64,000 nucleotides of DNA from Streptomyces albiflavescens (lineage in GTDB: Bacteria; Actinomycetota; Actinomycetes; Streptomycetales; Streptomycetaceae). The translations under genes were made by a program, and so were the position numbers. Shown in pieces: positions 36,406 through 44,466 of the stretch (position 1 is the first letter of the stretch; each line of letters starts with the position of its first letter). Location: positions 1-64,000 of the forward strand of contig NZ_BMMM01000009.1 in NCBI RefSeq assembly GCF_014645835.1, in the 5' to 3' direction. The notes under the pieces were generated by a model. That model searched no databases. It was not told the origin of the DNA and saw nothing but the letters and a program-made list of their open reading frames with translations.

Positions 36406-38936
36406 TGCTGCGCTACGCCCTGCAGACCGTCCGAGCCCGCAAAGGCGGCTTCCTCGGTGCCTTCCTCGCCCTGATGTGCGCGGCCGCCCTCATCACGGCC
36501 TGCGGCACCCTGCTCGAGACGGGCTTGCGCGGGACGATCCGCACCGAGCGGTATGCCGCGACCCCCGTCGTGGTGTCGGCCGACCAGAACGTCCACCAGA
36601 CCACCGTCAAGCACAAGAAGGGCAAGACCAAGGTCAAGCACAAGGCCAAACCCATCGCCGAGCGGGCCTGGCTGTCGAGCGACCTGGCCACGCGGCTCCG
36701 CCGGGCCCCCGGGGTGGACCGAGTCATTCCCGAACTGACTTTTTTGGCCCAGCCGTTGACGCCCATCGGAAGCGTCGACAAGAACCGGCCCGCCTACGGT
36801 CACGCCTGGGACTCCGCCGCGCTGACGCCGTACACGCTCACCACTGGAACCGCCCCCAGGACTGACGGCGACCTCGTCGTCGACCGTCAGTTCGCGGAGC
36901 GGGCCCACCTCGAGCCGGGCGATCGCCTCACCGTCCAGTCGACGCAGTCGCCGCGCACCTATCGGGTCACCGGAGTCGCCGAGCCGGCCAGGGCCGTACT
37001 CCACCAGACGTCCCTCTTCTTCTCTCCCTCCGAGGCCCGGCGTCTGGCCGCGCACCCCGGGAAGGTCACCGCCTTCGGCGTGCTGCCCACCAAGGGCACG
37101 GACATGGCCACCCTCAAGCAGTCCGTGGCCCGGGCGCTGCACGGCACCACCGCGCAGGTCAGCGCGGGAGACGAGCGTGGCCCGGTCGAGTTCCTGGACG
37201 CGGCCGCCGCTCGGACGAAGCTGGTCAGTATGGGCGGTGCGATGGGCGGTACCTCGCTGCTCGTGGCCGTGCTGGTGGTCGTCGGCACCTTCGCGCTGTC
37301 CGTGCAGCAACGCCATCGCGAACTCGCCCTGCTGCGCGCCATCGCCGCCACGCCGGGCCAGATCCGCGCCCTCCTCGGCAGGGAGGCCCTGATCGTCGGG
37401 GCGGCCGCCGGTGCGTTCGGCGCGCTCGCGGGACTGCCGCTGGGCAGTTGGCTGCACAGCCGGTTCGTCGCCATCGGCGCCGTCCCGGCCACGCTTCAGC
37501 ACACCGTCAGCGTCTTCCCGTTGTTCGCGGCGGTCATCGCCACTCTGCTCGGCGCCTGGGCCGCCGCGCGTATCTCGTCCCGCCGAATCACCCGGATCCG
37601 CCCGGCCGAGGCGCTCGCCGAAGCCCAGGTCGAGCGCACTCGCCCCGCATGGGGACGCGTCCTCGCCGGTCTCGCGCTGCTCGCCGGCGGCGCCGTCCTC
37701 GTCGCCGTGCTCAGCGTGCTGCGTACCGAGCCCGCCTCAACCCCCGTGACCTTCCTGGCCGTTGTGGTCCTCGCCTCCGCCGTGGCACTGCTCGGCCCGC
37801 TCCTGGTCAAGGCGGCCGCGGCCGTACTCGCGGGTCCGCTGCGGCTGACCGGTCCCGGCGGCCGTCTCGCACGCGCCAACCTCCGCGGCAACGCGGCTCG
37901 CATGGCCTCCGTCGTCACTCCCCTCACCCTCCTCATCGGCATGACCTGCACCGTTCTCTTTGTCCAGCCGACCCTCGGCGACGCGGCCCGCACCCAGGCA
38001 CGCGAGGGCATCCGCGCCGACTGGGTGCTCGCCGCCCAGGGCCCCGGCGTCCCGGCCGAGGCCGCGCGGCAGCTGCGTACGCACCACGACGTCGTCACCG
38101 AAGTGGTCCGCACGACCGTCCGCGTGGGCCTGGACAAGTACGCGGCCCAGGGCGTCACGCCTGCCGGACTGACCCGCACGTGGGACCCGGACGTCACCGC
38201 GGGCTCCCTGAGCGACCTCAAGAACAGCACCGTCGCCGTCAGCGAACTAGCCGCGGACCAGCTCCACTTGAAGCCCGGCAGCACCCTGAAGCTCACTCTC
38301 GGCGATGGCACGCCCGCCACGCTCACCGTCGCCGCCGTCTACGCCAAGGGTCTCGGGTTCGGCGATCTCACCTTCGCCTATGACGTGGTCGCCCGCCACG
38401 TGGACAATCCGCTCGCCACCTCCGTCCTCGTCAGCACGGCTCGTACACAGACACAACTCGCGACTACTCTCCGTAAGTTCCCGGCGGTCCATGTCCTCGC
38501 TCCGGCCGCCGCCGATTCGATCCAGGCCGCGCGTCAGCAGGCGAACGCGGAGGTCAACTACCTCGCCATGGGGCTGGTCCTGGCCTTCACCGCCATCGCC
38601 GTCGTCAACACGCTCGCCATGTCGGTCTCCGAGCGGGTGCGCGAGTTCGCGATGCTCCGCCTCGCCGGGGCGACCCGCAGGCAGGTGCTGAGGATGCTGC
38701 GGACCGAGGCGCTGTCGGTACTGCTGCTCGCCACCGCGCTCGGCAGCGGAATCGCGCTCGCCGTCCTGACCGCCTTCAGCGTCGGGATGACGGGCAGCGC
38801 GGCGCCGGCGGTCACGCCACTGGTGTACGTGACGGTTGTCGCCGTCGCCGGAATGCTCGCCCTCGTCGCCACGGCGCTGCCGGGCCGGGTCGCGTTGCAC
38901 GTCCGCCCCGTCACGGTGGCCACGGCCAAGGAGTAA
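36402..38936 (+). CDS. FtsX-like ABC transporter permease
   Basis: The 844-residue protein has an N-terminal helix, an extracellular MacB-like domain, and two FtsX permease domains (about 245-365 and 715-835; QQRHRELALLRAIAATPGQIR and SERVREFAMLRLAGATRRQV). This is the duplicated type used in peptide or antibiotic efflux and envelope stress. An ATPase partner is normally encoded beside it, but none is present here. It ends in a strong hairpin. Confidence 0.87.
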   Translation: MMLRYALQTVRARKGGFLGAFLALMCAAALITACGTLLETGLRGTIRTERYAATPVVVSADQNVHQTTVKHKKGKTKVKHKAKPIAERAWLSSDLATRLRRAPGVDRVIPELTFLAQPLTPIGSVDKNRPAYGHAWDSAALTPYTLTTGTAPRTDGDLVVDRQFAERAHLEPGDRLTVQSTQSPRTYRVTGVAEPARAVLHQTSLFFSPSEARRLAAHPGKVTAFGVLPTKGTDMATLKQSVARALHGTTAQVSAGDERGPVEFLDAAAARTKLVSMGGAMGGTSLLVAVLVVVGTFALSVQQRHRELALLRAIAATPGQIRALLGREALIVGAAAGAFGALAGLPLGSWLHSRFVAIGAVPATLQHTVSVFPLFAAVIATLLGAWAAARISSRRITRIRPAEALAEAQVERTRPAWGRVLAGLALLAGGAVLVAVLSVLRTEPASTPVTFLAVVVLASAVALLGPLLVKAAAAVLAGPLRLTGPGGRLARANLRGNAARMASVVTPLTLLIGMTCTVLFVQPTLGDAARTQAREGIRADWVLAAQGPGVPAEAARQLRTHHDVVTEVVRTTVRVGLDKYAAQGVTPAGLTRTWDPDVTAGSLSDLKNSTVAVSELAADQLHLKPGSTLKLTLGDGTPATLTVAAVYAKGLGFGDLTFAYDVVARHVDNPLATSVLVSTARTQTQLATTLRKFPAVHVLAPAAADSIQAARQQANAEVNYLAMGLVLAFTAIAVVNTLAMSVSERVREFAMLRLAGATRRQVLRMLRTEALSVLLLATALGSGIALAVLTAFSVGMTGSAAPAVTPLVYVTVVAVAGMLALVATALPGRVALHVRPVTVATAKE

Positions 38937-38951
38937 GGGGCAGTACGCAAG

Positions 38952-38984
38952 GGTGGGCGCCCCTTACATCAAGGGGCGCCCACC
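38952..38984. terminator. Terminator after permease gene
   Basis: GGTGGGCGCCCCTT and AAGGGGCGCCCACC form a perfect 14-bp stem with a five-base loop. It sits between the permease gene and the convergent rhodanese gene and can serve both strands, although no long T-run follows. Confidence 0.8.
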
Positions 38985-39079
38985 ATCACGTAGGACGTGA
39001 AGAACCTTCCGTAAGCGGTGAAGAGCGCTCTGCGCGACTTGAAGGACCCTCCGGACGCCTGAGGAATTCTCTGCGCGGC

Positions 39080-39478
39080 CTAGCCCGCGGTCACCGGGAA
39101 ACCGGCCGCCTTCCAGGCCTGGAATCCTCCGACCAGATCGGTGGCGCGTTGCAGTCCCAACTGCCGCAGGGACGCGGCCGCGAGGCTCGACGCGTAGCCC
39201 TCGTTGCAGAACACCACGACCCGCAGATCGTGGCTCGTGGCCTCCGGAGCGCGGTGGCTGCCCCGGGGGTCGAGCCGCCACTCCAGTTCGTTCCGCTCGA
39301 CGACGAGGGCGCCGGGGATCAGCCCGTCGCGCTCGCGCAGGGCGGCGTACCGGGTGTCGACCAGGAGCGCCTCGCCCGCCTGCGCGGCTTCGTAGGCTTC
39401 CCTGGCCTCCACACGATCCAGCCCCTCGCGGACCTGTTCCAGCAATTCGTCGATGCTCACGGGGTGTTGGGTGCTCAC
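39080..39478 (-). CDS. Rhodanese-like sulfurtransferase
   Basis: The 132-residue protein is a single rhodanese domain. The active-site loop is VFCNEGYASS with the catalytic Cys, preceded by LLVDTR. It probably transfers sulfane sulfur. The GTG start overlaps the stop of the cysteine dioxygenase gene (GTGA), so both are made from one transcript and act in cysteine sulfur handling. Confidence 0.9.
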   Translation of the reverse strand: MSTQHPVSIDELLEQVREGLDRVEAREAYEAAQAGEALLVDTRYAALRERDGLIPGALVVERNELEWRLDPRGSHRAPEATSHDLRVVVFCNEGYASSLAAASLRQLGLQRATDLVGGFQAWKAAGFPVTAG

Positions 39479-40002
39479 TGCCAGTCCTCCGGACGTTCGA
39501 CATGTTCCAGGCGCAGCACCTGGCCCGTACGGCTGTAGCGGCGGATCTGCGGGAGCGGCGGGTAGTAGGCGTGGACCGAGATCGCGTGCTCTTCGGTGGA
39601 TGCGTTGAACACCTCGTGCACATGGTGGCGGTCGAAGGAGCGGCCCTTGCCCGCCGGTAGTGTCCGCTCACGGTCGACGCCTTCGGCGAGCTCCAGGGTC
39701 TTCCAGCCGTCGGCGGGCAACCGGGCGGCGAGCGAGTTCTCGTTCAGTGCGCCCGACGCCGTGAGGAAGGCACCGACCGACTCGGCGTGGTCGTGCCAGC
39801 CGGTTCCGGTGCCGGGAGGCCAGCCGATGAGCCAGGCCTCACTGCCGCCCGGGCCTTCGAGGCGCACCCAGGTACGGCCCTCGGGGTCGAGTGGGAGCGA
39901 GGCGATCAGCTCGGCGTCGGCGGCCGTACGGCGTACGAATTCGAGCAGGTCGGCCTGGGTGGGAGCTTGTGGGGGTGCGGAGACAGAGGGGGACACAGAC
40001 AC
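39475..40002 (-). CDS. Cysteine dioxygenase
   Basis: The 175-residue cupin oxidises L-cysteine to cysteine sulfinate with O2 and Fe(II). The iron-binding histidines are in GTGWHDHAESVGAF and in the second cupin motif HHVHEVFN. The GTG start has AGGACG eight bases upstream. Together with the rhodanese it forms a cysteine catabolism operon, and a Cys-rich leader peptide is encoded just upstream, implying control by cysteine supply. Confidence 0.88.
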   Translation of the reverse strand: MSVSPSVSAPPQAPTQADLLEFVRRTAADAELIASLPLDPEGRTWVRLEGPGGSEAWLIGWPPGTGTGWHDHAESVGAFLTASGALNENSLAARLPADGWKTLELAEGVDRERTLPAGKGRSFDRHHVHEVFNASTEEHAISVHAYYPPLPQIRRYSRTGQVLRLEHVERPEDWQ

Positions 40003-40077
40003 TCGTACCGTCCTGGGGGTTCGCGTGGGAGCGCGCGGCAGAGCACGGGCGGCGCGCGGAGGTGATGGGATGCGAAT

Positions 40078-40125
40078 TCAGCAGGACGGGCGACACACGC
40101 AGCCCGCATAGCGGACGAGGTCCAT
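40078..40125 (-). CDS. Cys-rich leader peptide of the cysteine dioxygenase operon
   Basis: A 15-residue open frame, MDLVRYAGCVCRPSC, starts at ATG 40125 with GGAGGG five bases upstream and stops 75 bases before the cysteine dioxygenase start. Three of the last seven residues are Cys. It resembles the short actinobacterial leader peptides with a VDLxRxA core and terminal cysteines that precede sulfur genes. It may work as an attenuator: slow reading of Cys codons would alter folding of the downstream RNA. The evidence is the match of ribosome binding site, composition and position. Confidence 0.75.
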   Translation of the reverse strand: MDLVRYAGCVCRPSC

Positions 40126-40139
40126 ATGGACCCTCCGCC

Positions 40140-40497
40140 ACAGGCGCACACAGGTGTCGGTCACGATCCGGAGTACACCATGGTGGTGCAGACCGGTCAA
40201 CTCACCGTCACTATGTGGACGCACGGTGACCGTGCGGCCGGCCGATGGCCTTGGGTCCGGCCGGAGCGTCGGGCTTCGACACCCCAGGCTCGGACTGTCA
40301 CCGCGGCTGGTACGGCCCCGGTCTCAGGCGGTGCCTCCGACAACCCCCACGGGCTCGAACGACGGCGATCCCCAGCGGCGTCCCCGACTGTCGCCGCGGG
40401 CTCGGGCGACCCCACCCCCGAACGCCCGGACCGTCACCGCCGGCTCTGCCCGCACTCCGTCACCGCCGGCTCCGCCCGGCCCCCCCTCACGGCGGCC
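40140..40497. other. Intergenic region, no gene seen
   Basis: These 358 bases hold the promoter of the leader peptide operon but no supported gene. Four degenerate copies of a GTCACCGCCGGCT-like motif (about 40295-40490) are visible and may be the remains of a tandem duplication. Confidence 0.45.
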
Positions 40498-42171
40498 TCA
40501 GCCCGTACCCGCAGTAGCCTCCGTCTTCGTCGGGCCGCCGAGCGTTGCCTCGGCCGCCTCGTACAGATCGGCCGGGCGGACCCCGCTGTGCGCGCTGACC
40601 AGGTGGCCGTCGGGGCGGACGAGGAGCACGGTGTGCGCGGCCGCGCCCGGGTAGCTCTCGGCGACCAGCAGCTCCGCAGGGTGCGGCAGCGCGGTCACGG
40701 CGGCCGCGAGCCGGGGCATGATCCCGGCGGTCACCCAGTGCTTGCGCTCCCACACCCCCGTACCCGGTGCGACGAGCACGACGAGCAGGACCCCGCGCCC
40801 GAGCCGTTCCCGCAGTCGGACGAAGGAGCCGTCCTCCGCTGTCACCCGCACATCGGTGACCGGCGCGCCGGGTGCCGTGTCCACCGGGGCGGTCGACTCG
40901 ACGTAGGGAGGTGAGAGCGGCGAATCGGCGTACGCACCCGGCGCGCCCAGCGGGCCACGCCCCAAGTGGCCGTCAGTGAGGAGTGCGTCGTGGCCGCGGG
41001 AGGACCCGGGCATGTACGAGCGCAGGCCTCCGCCGCCGCGCAGCAGCGGCAGCGCCTGGTCGGCGGCGCGCAGCCGGGCGGCGACGACGGCGCGCCGCTC
41101 CACCTGGTAGCTGTCCAGCAGCGTCTCGTGCGGCCCGTGGTGCCAGCTCAGCGCCAGTTTCCAGGCGAGGTTGTCGGCGTCCCGCAGACCCTCGTCCAGG
41201 CCCTGGCTGCCGAGCGCGCCGAGCAGGTGCGCGGCGTCCCCGGCGAGGAAGACCCGGCCGACCCGCCATCGGCGGGCGAGGCGGTGGTGGACGGTGTGGA
41301 CTCCGGTGTCGAGCAGCTCGTACGGCGGTGTGGAGCCCCCGCTCCAGCCTGCGAGGGTCTCCCGGATGCGTGACAGCAGCAGGTCGGGCGTGACCAGGTC
41401 CTTGCCGGGCGGCAGCAGCCAGTCCAGGCGCCATGAGTCGTCGGCGAGGGGGCGCGCGGTCACCTCCCCTGCCGAGGGGCCCGACGTCCGCCACGGCGGC
41501 ATCCGATGCAACAACGCCTCGCCGGGCCACGGAAGTTCCGTGCGCAGTGCTGCCACGGCGTGTCGCTCGACGGCCGTGCGTCCGGGGAACCGGATGTCCT
41601 GGAGCTTGCGCACCGTCGAGCGCGGTCCGTCGCAGCCGACGAGGTAACTGCCGTGCCACCACGTGCCCTTGGGGCCGCGGGTGTGTGCGGTCACGCCCGA
41701 CGTCTCCTGCTCGATGGAGTCCAGGCGGCTGTCCACGGCGACCTTGATCAGCCGCTCGTGCACGATGGCGTCGCGCAGGGCACCGGTCAGCGCGTGCTGG
41801 GCGATGTGCAGCGGGGCGGGTACGTCGGCGCGTTCGTACTCGGGTGCGCCGCTGTGCGAGCCGTGCGCGCTGTCCCGGGCGCCGTGCGTGGCACCCTGCG
41901 AGCCGTCGGCGAAATCGATCTCGCGCATCACCTGCTTGCGACGCATCGACCGCCATCCGGCCCAACGGAAACCGGCCTCGGAGAGGGGAAAGCCCGTCAG
42001 CCGCTCGACGAGCGCGGCAGTGTCCTCGCGCAGTACCACCGTCCGCGCGAGCCGCTGTTCATCCTTGCCCGGACCCTCGTCGAGGACCACGGAGGGAACC
42101 TCCTGGCGGGCCAGCGCCAGGGCGAGCGCGAGCCCCACGGGCCCCGCTCCGACGATGATCACCGGGTCCAC
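40498..42171 (-). CDS. FAD-dependent monooxygenase (aromatic hydroxylase type)
   Basis: The 557-residue class A flavoprotein monooxygenase has the FAD-binding GAGPVGLALALAL, the DG motif GCDGPRSTVR, and the GD motif VFLAGDAAHLLGALGSQGLD. A C-terminal thioredoxin-like domain, as in phenol hydroxylases, follows (VVLVAPGTGVWERKHWV). It uses NAD(P)H and O2 to hydroxylate an aromatic or polyketide-like substrate that cannot be named. GTG 42171 places the Rossmann motif right at the N-terminus; longer in-frame starts exist but lack good ribosome binding sites. Confidence 0.85.
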   Translation of the reverse strand: MDPVIIVGAGPVGLALALALARQEVPSVVLDEGPGKDEQRLARTVVLREDTAALVERLTGFPLSEAGFRWAGWRSMRRKQVMREIDFADGSQGATHGARDSAHGSHSGAPEYERADVPAPLHIAQHALTGALRDAIVHERLIKVAVDSRLDSIEQETSGVTAHTRGPKGTWWHGSYLVGCDGPRSTVRKLQDIRFPGRTAVERHAVAALRTELPWPGEALLHRMPPWRTSGPSAGEVTARPLADDSWRLDWLLPPGKDLVTPDLLLSRIRETLAGWSGGSTPPYELLDTGVHTVHHRLARRWRVGRVFLAGDAAHLLGALGSQGLDEGLRDADNLAWKLALSWHHGPHETLLDSYQVERRAVVAARLRAADQALPLLRGGGGLRSYMPGSSRGHDALLTDGHLGRGPLGAPGAYADSPLSPPYVESTAPVDTAPGAPVTDVRVTAEDGSFVRLRERLGRGVLLVVLVAPGTGVWERKHWVTAGIMPRLAAAVTALPHPAELLVAESYPGAAAHTVLLVRPDGHLVSAHSGVRPADLYEAAEATLGGPTKTEATAGTG

Positions 42172-42336
42172 GGCGCGCTGCCCCCTGCCCGGAGCGGTGT
42201 CCTGAGGGACGTACGGGAACAGGCAGTTGGAGCGGGGTGCACGATCACAGAACGTATGCAACCCATTGCCGGTGCTTGCGTCAAGTGACGGGGGCAGTGG
42301 CGATCGGGCCGCTGCACCCGGGCCGTCCACCCTTAC

Positions 42337-42966
42337 CTACGCCGCGTTTCCGGCTGTCGCGCCGCGTGCGAGCCATGCCACGTGAGCGGCGTGAACTCGC
42401 GTGGGGACGCTCAGCTTGGAGCGTATGGCCCGGACATGGTCCTTCACCGTCTCTGGGCTGATGAAGAGGCTGCGCGCGATTTCCCGGTTGGACATTCCAC
42501 GACCAAGGAGGTGCAGAACTTCCTGCTCTCTGTGGCTCAAGCGGTGAACTCTTTCGCGGGCAGACTGTTCCTGCGGCGTCATCGACGAGGATCCGAGGTA
42601 TTCGCTGATCATCGATTCGGCGATCTCGGGTGAGAGCGCGCGGCAGCCGTTCGAGATTGCCGGAATAGCCCATGAAACATGCTGTGCAGCGGTCTCCTGG
42701 AGGAGGATCCCGGCTGCGCCCATGGTCAGTATTCGGCGAATTTCTCTCTCTGAGACCCGTTCGGCGATAACGAGGACGGGAATTGCGGGATTCGCTTGCG
42801 CGGCGACGCGCAGAACTTCGGCGGAGTCGCGCCCGTGAACGTGGCTGCTGACAATGATGTCGAGCTGTGTTCCTTCGACGGCGACGGTCAGGAACGGCTG
42901 GGAATCCAGTGCTGCGCGGAGATCCCCGCGGAATAAATTCCCTTTATCAATGATTCCAATTCGCAC
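42337..42966 (-). CDS. LuxR-type regulator with degenerate receiver domain
   Basis: The 209-residue protein has the NarL/FixJ layout: an N-terminal receiver-like domain and a C-terminal LuxR helix-turn-helix (LSHREQEVLHLLGRGMSNRE). The receiver lacks the usual acidic pair (IIDKG instead of ADDH) and the phospho-Asp position reads LDIIVSSHV, so phosphorylation in the normal way is unlikely. No kinase gene is nearby. It is divergent from two genes for small secreted proteins and upstream, on the same strand, of the FAD monooxygenase. Confidence 0.85.
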   Translation of the reverse strand: MRIGIIDKGNLFRGDLRAALDSQPFLTVAVEGTQLDIIVSSHVHGRDSAEVLRVAAQANPAIPVLVIAERVSEREIRRILTMGAAGILLQETAAQHVSWAIPAISNGCRALSPEIAESMISEYLGSSSMTPQEQSARERVHRLSHREQEVLHLLGRGMSNREIARSLFISPETVKDHVRAIRSKLSVPTRVHAAHVAWLARGATAGNAA

Positions 42967-43304
42967 CTCACACCCCCGGTAGTTTTCTGCGATATGCGGA
43001 ATCGTTTTGCTCGGCCGCCTGGTCAGGACTGCCGATTCCGCTTATCTTTTCTCTGGAGTCGGTGCGGCGTCAAGGTGTTCATTCTTGGCGGCGGGTGATT
43101 TGAGGATTTCTTGAGGTGCGCCGACGATTCCGTGATCGGGTAGCGACCTCGTTTGTCGCGAATGCCCGATTGGATCGTGATGTAGCCCCCCCCGAAAGGG
43201 GATACCGAGGGGTGGGCGGCTCGGGTTGAATGATGCGCGGTTCGGCAAGGTGTCGAATCGGATGTGCTCGATACGAAAAATCGTCCCTGGAAGGGTGATG
43301 GGGG
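42967..43304. promoter_or_regulatory. Divergent region between LuxR-type gene and secreted protein genes
   Basis: This 338-base region is lower in GC than its surroundings. It contains CCCCCCCGAAAGGGG (43187-43201), a small GC hairpin. Promoters for both directions must lie here, but no clear -35/-10 pair stands out. Confidence 0.45.
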
Positions 43305-43745
43305 ATGCGCTTGTCAGTCTCGGAAAGTCGGCCACTGAAGTCCTTGGCCCGGCGTGGCTCGATGGTGCTCGCCGGTGCCGTCCTGGTCTCGTCGGCCGCG
43401 GTGGCCACAGCGACCCCGGCGGCCGCCGCCGGTTGTGGTCGGCCCCAGCTCAAGGTCTGGTACGACTCCGATCAGTTCGGAACGTACCTGAAGGCCTGGT
43501 TCAAATCTCCCGCCGGCTGCAGGACGCAAGTGTTCAGTCTGAAGGGCCAGATCTACTGCGGGGACCCTGTCAAGAAGGTCTATGACAAAACCACCTCTGG
43601 AAGGGCGCCCGTCGAGACGGAGACGAAAGCACTGCCGCCCAAGAGCAAGTGCAAGAAATTCGTCGCGACTGCCAAGATCGTTTATTACCCGGACGTTGAC
43701 TTCACCGACACGTGGACGTGGAAGTGGGGCGACTACCCGGCGTGA
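43305..43745 (+). CDS. Small secreted protein, unknown function
   Basis: The 146-residue protein has a signal peptide (basic start, then SMVLAGAVLVSSAAVATATPAAAA) with probable cleavage near AAA-GCG. The mature part has about 105 residues with four Cys, likely two disulfides, and many aromatic residues (WYDSDQFGTYLKAWF, DTWTWKWGDYPA). I do not recognise the family. ATG 43305 has GGAAGGGTGATGGGG upstream. It forms a probable operon with the next gene, 62 bases on. Confidence 0.75.
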   Translation: MRLSVSESRPLKSLARRGSMVLAGAVLVSSAAVATATPAAAAGCGRPQLKVWYDSDQFGTYLKAWFKSPAGCRTQVFSLKGQIYCGDPVKKVYDKTTSGRAPVETETKALPPKSKCKKFVATAKIVYYPDVDFTDTWTWKWGDYPA

Positions 43746-43807
43746 TCCGACGACGAGGGGTCGCCGCTCCGCGTGACCCATTCACCGTAACGAACAAGGA
43801 GTCATCG

Positions 43808-44251
43808 ATGGCCCTCACGCACCGCAAGGCCCGTGCAAGAGTGTTGGCCCTGGGCGCGACCCTGGCGGTGGTCACGAGCGCCCTCGCGGCGGCGCCCGCT
43901 TCGGCGGACGACGTCGACGCCATCTACCTCGGCACGCGCAAGGGGAATGTCGACGTTCTTGCGACCCCGACGAAGTGGAAATACGAGGACAAGCAGTACC
44001 GCAGCCTGATGATGAGCAACACCCGGAACCACTACATTCACGTGTCTTACAGGGGATGCCAGAAATGGCGCGTGCGCGTCTCGGCGGCCCATCCACAGGG
44101 TGGTTACACCGATGACGAGACGACCGTGGAGGGATGCAACAAGACGGCCGTGGTCAGCATAATAGGCAAGTTGCACGCCAACGTCACCCTCTCGGTGACC
44201 CTTCCGGCCTCCGGGGACACCCGGAGCGTCTCGATCACGCCCATCAACTGA
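43808..44251 (+). CDS. Small secreted protein, unknown function
   Basis: The 147-residue protein has a signal peptide (RVLALGATLAVVTSALAAAPASA) and a mature part of about 115 residues with two Cys and beta-rich sequence (HYIHVSYRGCQKWRVRVSAA). AAGGAG lies eight bases before ATG 43808. It is not an obvious paralogue of the preceding protein, although size, export and Cys content are alike. The function is unknown. Confidence 0.75.
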   Translation: MALTHRKARARVLALGATLAVVTSALAAAPASADDVDAIYLGTRKGNVDVLATPTKWKYEDKQYRSLMMSNTRNHYIHVSYRGCQKWRVRVSAAHPQGGYTDDETTVEGCNKTAVVSIIGKLHANVTLSVTLPASGDTRSVSITPIN

Positions 44252-44256
44252 CCGAC

Positions 44257-44278
44257 CGGCTTCACTCCGCTGAAGCCG
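44257..44278 (+). terminator. Hairpin after second secreted protein gene
   Basis: CGGCTTCA and TGAAGCCG form a perfect 8-bp stem with a six-base loop five bases after the stop codon. No T-run follows, as is frequent in Streptomyces. Confidence 0.65.
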
Positions 44279-44410
44279 TGTCAGGCCTCGTCAAAAGGTT
44301 GCTCCACTGAGCCGCCAGCCCCGGCGCCGCCCATTCTTTGAGGAGGTGCCGGGGCCGACTCGTGTCAGCTCGAAGCCGGTTAATGGATGCGTAAACCCGG
44401 AAACACCGCA

Positions 44411-44440
44411 AGGGGTGGCGCCATCATGTGCGCCACCCCT
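44411..44440. terminator. Bidirectional terminator before gluD end
   Basis: AGGGGTGGCGC and GCGCCACCCCT form a perfect 11-bp stem with an eight-base loop between convergent operons. It probably ends the gluABCD transcript and backs up the upstream hairpin. Confidence 0.8.
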
Positions 44441-44466
44441 CGTGCGAATCCGAGGATCGCTCAAAC

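Noticed and set aside
40070..40111. Plus-strand mini-gene MRIQQDGRHTQPA with a perfect GGAGGTGAT ribosome binding site
   Set aside because: It lies exactly opposite the Cys-rich leader peptide and precedes no gene on that strand. The site is better explained as an anti-Shine-Dalgarno element in the opposite mRNA, though a real antisense peptide is not excluded.
26022..44466. Genomic island with integrase or insertion sequence
   Set aside because: The region has accessory genes, but no integrase, transposase, att repeat or tRNA junction is visible.
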